Source: Candidatus Nomurabacteria bacterium (GTDB lineage Bacteria; Patescibacteriota; Minisyncoccia; Phycocordibacterales; UBA9973). Taken from it: a stretch of 16,230 nucleotides of DNA. A program made the translations under genes and the position numbers. Below, piece by piece: positions 5,788 through 10,203 of this stretch; the first letter of the stretch is position 1; the number at the start of each line of letters is the position of its first letter. Under the pieces are notes generated by a model, which was not told the DNA's origin, did no database searches, and saw only the letters and a list, made by a program, of their open reading frames with translations. The stretch covers positions 1-16,230 of the forward strand of contig CALRFC010000010.1 in assembly GCA_943356395.1 (NCBI GenBank), written 5' to 3'.

Positions 5788-5808
5788 CTTTTCATTATCA
5801 GTTTTATC

Positions 5809-5832
5809 TTTTTCCCGTTTTTTCGGGAGAAG
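5809..5832 (+). promoter_or_regulatory. Hairpin covering the Shine-Dalgarno sequence of the DUF1761-like gene
   Basis: Bases 5809-5817 pair with 5824-5832 (core CCCG/CGGG, two G-T pairs) around a 6-T loop. The GGGAG (5825-5829), 10 bases before the ATG, lies in the 3' arm. No T-run follows, so this is more likely a translation-controlling structure than a terminator. Confidence 0.45.
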
Positions 5833-5839
5833 AACATAT

Positions 5840-6229
5840 ATGAATTATTGGACAATTTTGATCAGTGCGGTCGTCGCCATGATCATCGGTTACATCTGGT
5901 ACGGGCCGCTGTTTAAAAAGGCGTGGTGCAAGACCATGGGTATGGACACCAACATGTCGCCGGAAGCGATGGCGAAAATGAAAAAGGGCATGGGCGGCAT
6001 GATGGTTGTGCAGTTCATTCTCTGCATCATTTCCGTCTGGGTGCTCGCCAAGATGGGCGCATCGGTCTCGACCGCGCTTTGGGTCTGGTTCGGCTTCGTC
6101 ATGCCGGCGGAAGCAAGCGCCGCGCTCTGGAGCGGGAAGTCGAAGAAGCAGGCATGGAACATGTTCTTGATTTCGGCAGGATGCGGACTCGTTACCTTCC
6201 TCGCGTACGGATATATTTTGGGAATGTAA
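5840..6229 (+). CDS. DUF1761-like four-helix membrane protein
   Basis: The 129-residue product begins MNYWTILISAVVAMIIGYIWYGPLFKKAW, the hallmark of the DUF1761 family, whose members are small bacterial membrane proteins without an established function. Four transmembrane segments are visible at about residues 5-22, 54-70, 77-97 and 108-127. A methionine-rich hydrophilic loop (MGMDTNMSPEAMAKMKKGMGGMM) lies between the first two. The Trp-Tyr-Gly-Pro after helix 1 is typical. This is one of the few starts in the window preceded by a recognisable Shine-Dalgarno sequence, and that sequence sits in a hairpin. Its methionine-rich loop and position after msrB are suggestive, but it has its own promoter and no functional link is shown. 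Confidence 0.85.
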   Translation: MNYWTILISAVVAMIIGYIWYGPLFKKAWCKTMGMDTNMSPEAMAKMKKGMGGMMVVQFILCIISVWVLAKMGASVSTALWVWFGFVMPAEASAALWSGKSKKQAWNMFLISAGCGLVTFLAYGYILGM

Positions 6230-6282
6230 TGAACAGCGAATAGGTTGTAGCGGATAGCGGATAGTAAAAGATAAGAAATACA

Positions 6283-6315
6283 AAAAAGTGCGGCGCCGGA
6301 GGCGCCGCACTTTTT
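6283..6315. terminator. Strong bidirectional terminator
   Basis: A perfect 15-bp stem (6283-6297 with 6301-6315) with GTGCGGCGCC / GGCGCCGCAC at its heart, a GGA loop, an A-run on the left and a T-run on the right. The T-run overlaps the -35 box of the next gene. Confidence 0.9.
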
Positions 6316-6342
6316 GACTTCGAACATGCTTCATGGTAGAAT
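6314..6342 (+). promoter_or_regulatory. Promoter of the 6359-7024 gene
   Basis: TTGACT (6314-6319), 17 bases, TAGAAT (6337-6342). The start codon is 16 bases past the -10, predicting a leader of about 10 bases without a Shine-Dalgarno sequence. Confidence 0.7.
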
Positions 6343-6358
6343 CGTAAAAAATACAAAA

Positions 6359-7024
6359 ATGTTCTTTACAGGTTCTCCGGAAAATTTCCTCGAAATACGA
6401 TCCGAACTCTTGAAGCTCGGATTCAAAGAAAAAACGCTTACTCAATTCCGCAATGATTTTGCGCGTCTTGATTTTCATCCGTCTTCCAATCGCGAATATG
6501 ACGGACGCGAAGTCGGATTCTATTACAGCTTGCCGCACGGCTGGTCCGTGTTCATCTGGACTTCATATTTGTCGCATCTCAAAAGATTCCGCAAGAATGA
6601 CGCCGGCCGTGCGCTCATCCTCGATCGGGATCGGATTCTCTACTCGGTGAAAATAAATCGCGGAAGGAATTTTGTCAGAAATCTGATCGTGAACGCATGG
6701 ATCCTGCAAGTGCGCGTGAATGAACGGCCGATCTGTTGCGCGTGCGAAAAATATATGAATATCGCGACAAAGAAAACCGGCGCTCATTATTTTGTTTGCG
6801 TGAATCCGGCAAAGCACGAAAAATCGGTTTCAAAAGATTGGGATTTCAATTTTAAGGGAGTCGATGGCGGGAAACACAGGCCGAAAGCCCTTGAATTCAT
6901 GGAGCTTCGCAGGACGCTTCGCGTTTTAAGTCGCAAAAACAACAGAAAGAAAGGCTATGATGTCGGCGGAAAAAGGTTTCAGCCGAGATGGGAAATCAGA
7001 AAACTTGAAAACAGACTAAATTGA
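6359..7024 (+). CDS. Hypothetical 221-residue protein with a Cys/His cluster
   Basis: Unrecognised. ATG at 6359 (MFFTGSPENFLEIR) is chosen because the longer in-frame start at 6314 lies inside the promoter. Residues 1-120 look alpha/beta and are rich in aromatic and basic residues (REVGFYYSLPHGWSVFIWTSYLSHLKRF). The middle holds a metal-site-like cluster: Cys126, Cys127 and Cys129 (RPICCACEKYM), Cys147 and His153 (YFVCVNPAKHEK). It is spaced like a small zinc ribbon with a turn of 17 residues. The C-terminus (about 170-221) is strongly basic and could bind nucleic acid. No membrane segment is present. It is monocistronic, between strong terminators. Zinc or nucleic-acid binding is inference only. 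Confidence 0.75.
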   Translation: MFFTGSPENFLEIRSELLKLGFKEKTLTQFRNDFARLDFHPSSNREYDGREVGFYYSLPHGWSVFIWTSYLSHLKRFRKNDAGRALILDRDRILYSVKINRGRNFVRNLIVNAWILQVRVNERPICCACEKYMNIATKKTGAHYFVCVNPAKHEKSVSKDWDFNFKGVDGGKHRPKALEFMELRRTLRVLSRKNNRKKGYDVGGKRFQPRWEIRKLENRLN

Positions 7025-7030
7025 ATAGAT

Positions 7031-7056
7031 AAACGCGGAGCCCCCGCGTTTTTTTT
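7031..7056 (+). terminator. Terminator after the 6359-7024 gene
   Basis: AAACGCGG (7031-7038) pairs with CCGCGTTT (7044-7051) around a 5-base loop, followed by a T-run to 7056. Confidence 0.9.
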
Positions 7057-7064
7057 GTTATAAT
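7056..7064 (+). promoter_or_regulatory. Extended -10 promoter of tag
   Basis: TGTTATAAT is a consensus extended -10, starting in the last T of the preceding terminator. No -35 is visible. The predicted leader is about 96 bases and includes the hairpin at 7091-7151. Confidence 0.55.
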
Positions 7065-7090
7065 CATCGGGGAAAGAGCACAAGCATATA

Positions 7091-7151
7091 GTATTTTGTA
7101 TTATGTATCGAGTATGGACGCATTTCATACATGATACTCAATACAAAATAC
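7091..7151 (+). repeat. Long imperfect inverted repeat in the tag leader
   Basis: GTATTTTGTATT (7091-7102) pairs perfectly with AATACAAAATAC (7140-7151). Inside, two further 5-bp blocks pair (GTATC/GATAC and GTATG/CATAC), separated by two symmetric 2-base mismatches, with a 9-base loop. Total 22 bp. No T-run follows. It ends 15 bases before the tag ATG. Confidence 0.75.
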
Positions 7152-7166
7152 ACGATACATTTTCCT

Positions 7167-7775
7167 ATGTCTAAAAAATACACTCACAAGAAAACTATCC
7201 GTTGTCCGTGGGTCGGCGACGATGCGCGCATGCAGATCTACCACGACACCGTATGGGGCCGGCCGAAGAAGAACGACATCGAGATATTCGAGGCTATCGT
7301 GCTCGATACGAATCAAGCAGGACTTTCGTGGAAGTGCATACTTCACAAGCGCGACAATTTCGCGAAGGCGTTTTGCGATTTCGATCCGGCGAAAATCGCG
7401 AAATTCGGCGCGCGCGACAGCGCGCGCCTCATGAAAGACGCGGGCATTATCCGAAATCGTCTGAAAATCGCCGCGACGATAGAGAACGCCAAACGCTTCT
7501 TGGAAATCCAAAAAGAATTTGGCGGCGCGAAGAAAAACGGCTTTGCAAAGTACATCTGGAGCTTCACCGGCGGCAAAACGATCGTCGGCACGCCGCGGAG
7601 TCTGAAAGATTATCATACGCACTCCAGAGAATCCGATGCCATGTCGGCCGATATGAAAAAGCGCGGATTCACATTCGTCGGCACGACCATCTGCTACGCC
7701 TTTATGCAGGGCATCGGTATGGTTTCCGACCATACCGCCGACTGCTTCTTATCGAGAAATAATCGCTATAAATAA
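7167..7775 (+). CDS. tag: DNA-3-methyladenine glycosylase I
   Basis: Tag removes 3-methyladenine from alkylated DNA, the first step of base-excision repair. The 202-residue product starts MSKKYTHKKTIRCPWVG, which matches the normal family start after a short basic extension; the longer frame from 7131 would begin inside the leader hairpin. Family motifs run in order: YHDTVWG (25-31), QAGLSW (50-55), DAGIIRNRLKI (91-101), YIWSF (129-133), and RGFTFVGTTICYAFMQGIGMVSDH (166-189). The zinc-snap ligands are present: Cys13, His26, His189 and Cys193. The base-pocket residue corresponding to Glu38 of the E. coli enzyme is Asp47 here (LDTNQAGLSW), a conservative change that may alter recognition. Length is slightly above the E. 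coli protein. Identification is secure. Confidence 0.95.
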   Translation: MSKKYTHKKTIRCPWVGDDARMQIYHDTVWGRPKKNDIEIFEAIVLDTNQAGLSWKCILHKRDNFAKAFCDFDPAKIAKFGARDSARLMKDAGIIRNRLKIAATIENAKRFLEIQKEFGGAKKNGFAKYIWSFTGGKTIVGTPRSLKDYHTHSRESDAMSADMKKRGFTFVGTTICYAFMQGIGMVSDHTADCFLSRNNRYK

Positions 7776-7797
7776 TTTACAATTTTATCATTTTACA

Positions 7798-7851
7798 TAT
7801 CCTACATTTAATAAACACCTGTCCATTAAATGTAGGATAGATATTTTTTTT
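7798..7851 (+). terminator. Terminator after tag
   Basis: A perfect 15-bp stem (TATCCTACATTTAAT 7798-7812 with its complement 7825-7839), a 12-base loop and a T-run at 7844-7851. The loop is large and the stem AT-rich, unlike the GC-rich terminators elsewhere in the window. Confidence 0.8.
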
Positions 7852-7902
7852 CATCATCTTTTCCACGCCATACTTTATATTTTTTCCTCATTCTTTTCCA
7901 TC

Positions 7903-7931
7903 TTGATTTAAAATAGTTTTGCGCTTATACT
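7903..7931 (+). promoter_or_regulatory. Promoter of the 7939-8655 gene (predicted leaderless)
   Basis: TTGATT (7903-7908), 17 bases, TATACT (7926-7931). The ATG begins 7 bases after the -10, so transcription would start at or one base before the A of the start codon. Confidence 0.7.
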
Positions 7932-7938
7932 GCCTGTT

Positions 7939-8655
7939 ATGAAAATTTCATCGATACAATCTCTGCTTGCAAAATCTTGGGCGATATACAAGAAGCACGC
8001 CGTTTTCCTTTCAGCTTTCACGGCGATAGCCATCGGTATCGGCTATGTCTTGAACAGCGCTCAAAACGAATCTCGATACAACTATCCGCTTCATGCCGCT
8101 TTTCTTATAGCGTCGACTTTATTTTCTTTTATCGCATGGTTTCTGGGGCAGACGCTCGCGCTAAAAATGATAGACGGCGAGAAAATTTATCTGAAAAGCA
8201 TGCTATCGAACATCAGTCATTTTCCGAAATACATCCTCACCAGTCTCGTCGCCAGATTCCTGATCATCATGCCTCTGCTGCCGGCGCTACTTTTTGCGTT
8301 CACAAAATTGATTCCCACGGCAAACGGCGCGCTCATCGCGCTTTTCAGCGTTCTTCTGATCGCCGGAGGAATCTTTTCGATCGTCGTGAGCATGCGCCTC
8401 TTCGCTTTTTCTTTCGCCTACATAGACAGCCCCGCCGGAGCGCGTGCCATAATCAAAAAAACATTTTCGTATACGAAAGGCATGGTCAGAAAAATCCTGC
8501 CGTACATCTTGGTCATCGGAATCATAAATCTCGCCGGATTCCTCCTTTTCGGGGTCGGCTTGATTTTCACGGTGCCGACAACGACGATACTGCTCGCTCT
8601 CGTCTATCGCGAGCTTTCGGCAAATCGCGCCGCGCCGGCGGGTCTTGCAAATTGA
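7939..8655 (+). CDS. Hypothetical multi-pass membrane protein (238 residues)
   Basis: I cannot name a family with confidence. The 238-residue protein has a short amphipathic start (MKISSIQSLLAKSWAIYKKH) and about six hydrophobic segments: residues 22-38, 52-74, 98-122, 129-152, 185-206 and 207-225. The layout, a 'SW..YKKH' helix leading into a multi-helix bundle with IDSPAGARAIIKKTFSYTKGM in the last cytoplasmic loop, resembles the membrane domain found in glycerophosphodiester-phosphodiesterase-like and DUF975-type proteins. No catalytic residues of those enzymes are visible, so this is only a structural analogy. A strong promoter places transcription start at the ATG. It is followed after 56 bases by the carbonic-anhydrase-like gene without an obvious terminator, so read-through is possible. 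Confidence 0.85.
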   Translation: MKISSIQSLLAKSWAIYKKHAVFLSAFTAIAIGIGYVLNSAQNESRYNYPLHAAFLIASTLFSFIAWFLGQTLALKMIDGEKIYLKSMLSNISHFPKYILTSLVARFLIIMPLLPALLFAFTKLIPTANGALIALFSVLLIAGGIFSIVVSMRLFAFSFAYIDSPAGARAIIKKTFSYTKGMVRKILPYILVIGIINLAGFLLFGVGLIFTVPTTTILLALVYRELSANRAAPAGLAN

Positions 8656-8672
8656 AAATTTTCGAGTATCAT
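8645..8672 (+). promoter_or_regulatory. Possible promoter of the carbonic-anhydrase-like gene
   Basis: TTGCAA (8645-8650), 16 bases, TATCAT (8667-8672), overlapping the end of the previous gene. A moderate match only. Confidence 0.35.
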
Positions 8673-8711
8673 ACGGAGCTGACTGTTTTTTAAACTAAAA
8701 ATTATTTACTT

Positions 8712-9557
8712 ATGAGCCAAAGCAACGCGCAAGAAATTCTTGAAAACACAGAAAGAGATATCTTTTCCATCGAACAAGCCAAAAAGTTCGTCGATGAGAA
8801 CGAATATCCGATCGACTCCGCCAAAGATTTCACGAACCAGACAAAAGGATGCATCGATGACCGCGAAAATGATCGTCGCGGCTCGTTGCCTGACATCGCG
8901 ATTCCGGGTGCCGGAATCGGCTTGATCATATCGAGCATTGCGGCTCTTACGCTCCTTTCGGAAAGATATGGCGGCGGCGGGATTGATTTGGAAAAGTTCG
9001 TGAAAAGCGTCGAGAATGTCATCGGCACGCCGACATACCACACGGATGAAAAGCATGAACACGACGACCTTTCGTGCGCCGGATGCGGACATTGCAAGGG
9101 ATCTCTCGACAACATTGACGCGTACCTGCTCTCCGAAGAACAAGCGTCTTTTTTGAAAGACGCATACCTTCCTTCACTTAAAGCGCGCGGCATATCTCCG
9201 AAAATTTATTCCGGCGAACACGACACAAAAGGAGTCTTTGTAATCGACGACATGGCCATCGGCCTTCCGGCAACGGGGTTCGGCGGCGAACGCGCGTATC
9301 GGTATCACAGGGCGTGGCACGAGCAAGGGCTTCGGGAAATCGCGGAAATCACTTATCCGATCGTGAATTCAAGCTATCCGACCGTTCCGCTTTCCGTTTA
9401 TGGCGACATTCTCAAAGAGGCGGCGGAGAAACAGCTCACGAATACAGTGAGTCGTCTGGCTTCCGACAAGCCGAAATTCATCGTGAAAAAAGATGAAGAA
9501 GGCGTGACGATCGTCTCCATACTTTCTCCGGAGACTGTTCCTGAAATGATTGCTTAA
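8712..9557 (+). CDS. Carbonic-anhydrase-like protein (beta/CDCA-type motifs)
   Basis: The 281-residue soluble protein carries C-x-D-x-R at residues 47-51 (GCIDDR). After the loop PDIAIPGAGIGLI comes a histidine/cysteine-rich stretch, YHTDEKHEHDDLSCAGCGHC (109-128), with His110, His115, His117, Cys122, Cys125, His127 and Cys128. C-x-D-x-R followed by a His/Cys metal site is the arrangement of beta-class and cadmium-type carbonic anhydrases. From memory, proteins with an HTDxH..GCGHCK pattern are common in CPR genomes and are often annotated that way. Carbonic anhydrases interconvert CO2 and bicarbonate, but neither activity nor the exact metal ligands can be established here. The C-terminal half (about 165-281) contains beta-rich segments (GVFVIDDMAIGLPATGFGG) and a helical region. 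There is no signal peptide. A terminator follows. Confidence 0.8.
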   Translation: MSQSNAQEILENTERDIFSIEQAKKFVDENEYPIDSAKDFTNQTKGCIDDRENDRRGSLPDIAIPGAGIGLIISSIAALTLLSERYGGGGIDLEKFVKSVENVIGTPTYHTDEKHEHDDLSCAGCGHCKGSLDNIDAYLLSEEQASFLKDAYLPSLKARGISPKIYSGEHDTKGVFVIDDMAIGLPATGFGGERAYRYHRAWHEQGLREIAEITYPIVNSSYPTVPLSVYGDILKEAAEKQLTNTVSRLASDKPKFIVKKDEEGVTIVSILSPETVPEMIA

Positions 9558-9567
9558 GCAAAAAAAT

Positions 9568-9600
9568 AACCGCCGAATCATTCGGCGGTTTTGTATTTTT
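9568..9600. terminator. Terminator between convergent genes
   Basis: AACCGCCGAA (9568-9577) pairs with TTCGGCGGTT (9581-9590) around a TCA loop. T-rich on the right and an A-run on the left, so it can serve both the plus-strand gene and the minus-strand gene ending at 9616. Confidence 0.9.
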
Positions 9601-9615
9601 GATTACGAAAATTAG

Positions 9616-9999
9616 TTAAGCGGTTTCCATATTTTTTTCGCTCGGCACTTCTTTTTTCTCTTCGTTCAGAATCGTTTCGGCTTTGGTGATAGCCGACTGC
9701 GGGATTCCTATGTCGGAGATTTGCTTATAACGGTCTTTCACATATGGTGCAACCGTTAAAATGAGGAGCCGCGCATTTTTTGGGGTCGAAGATCTTTCGA
9801 ATTTTTTTAAGATATCCTGCGCCCCTGTGTAATTCTTTGCGAGCTTTTTCATCACATTGAATGTAGTTTTGTGCATGCCGATGTCTTTCCGGTTAAGTCC
9901 TCTTTTGTCGAGTTCTTTTTGGAGGGAAAAGGCGTTCGCCGCAGTTGAATTTGTCAGATAAACGGACAAGACCGTTTGCAAGTTGTCTGTGTTCTTCAT
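9616..9999 (-). CDS. Hypothetical 127-residue protein
   Basis: Unrecognised. The soluble, largely helical protein begins MKNTDNLQTVLSVYLTNSTAANAFSLQKELDKRGLNRKDIG. The middle is basic (TFNVMKKLAKNYTGAQDILKKFERSS), then comes a hydrophobic segment (ARLLILTVAPYVKDRYKQI), with an acidic, lysine-rich tail (LNEEKKEVPSEKNMETA). The central hydrophobic stretch is too short and broken for a membrane helix. A strong promoter and a shared terminator support it as a single-gene unit. The first half could be a small helix-turn-helix-like bundle, but no diagnostic motif is visible and I do not assign one. Confidence 0.75.
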   Translation of the reverse strand: MKNTDNLQTVLSVYLTNSTAANAFSLQKELDKRGLNRKDIGMHKTTFNVMKKLAKNYTGAQDILKKFERSSTPKNARLLILTVAPYVKDRYKQISDIGIPQSAITKAETILNEEKKEVPSEKNMETA

Positions 10000-10033
10000 G
10001 TTGTATTTTGTTGTTTAAATAAGTTTGGAAGGC

Positions 10034-10062
10034 AATATAGCTTTTTTACGCTTTTTTGTCAA
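10034..10062 (-). promoter_or_regulatory. Promoter of the 9616-9999 gene
   Basis: Minus strand: TTGACA (10062-10057), 17 bases, TATATT (10039-10034). The predicted leader is about 28 bases, A-rich and without a Shine-Dalgarno sequence. Confidence 0.75.
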
Positions 10063-10076
10063 TCAAATGTAATGGT

Positions 10077-10114
10077 TCAATACCTTGGAATCACCCCAAA
10101 TGTGCTCAATACCT
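10077..10114. repeat. Short direct repeat next to a large palindrome
   Basis: TCAATACCT occurs at 10077-10085 and 10106-10114, and both copies are preceded within 10 bases by AAATGT. The second copy abuts the 23-bp palindrome. Confidence 0.55.
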
Positions 10115-10162
10115 GAAATGTATAATATAAACATGCGGTCGCATGTTTATATTATACATTTC
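10115..10162. repeat. Perfect 23-bp inverted repeat with 2-base centre
   Basis: Arm 10115-10137 (begins GAAATGTATAATATAAACAT, ends GCG) is the exact complement of 10140-10162; the centre is GT at 10138-10139. No T-run follows, so it is not a simple terminator. Each arm contains TATAAT. It lies 41 bases before the helicase-nuclease gene, at the left edge of the AT-rich segment. Confidence 0.9.
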
Positions 10163-10191
10163 ATATTCTGTCTTAAGTTCGAATTTTGATA

Positions 10192-10197
10192 TAGAAT
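10192..10197 (+). promoter_or_regulatory. -10 box of the helicase-nuclease gene (predicted leaderless)
   Basis: TAGAAT ends 6 bases before the ATG. The -35 region (about 10168-10174) is poor, so an activator or the adjacent palindrome could contribute. Confidence 0.5.
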
Positions 10198-10203
10198 GTT
10201 TCT

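Noticed and set aside
6230..6280. GCGGATAGCGGATAG tandem as a CRISPR-like or satellite repeat
   Set aside because: Only two 7-base units are present, with no spacers; no CRISPR array is seen anywhere in the window.
10115..10162. Palindrome as a rho-independent terminator of an upstream gene
   Set aside because: No T-run follows either arm, and no gene ends towards it: the neighbour at 9616-9999 runs away from it.
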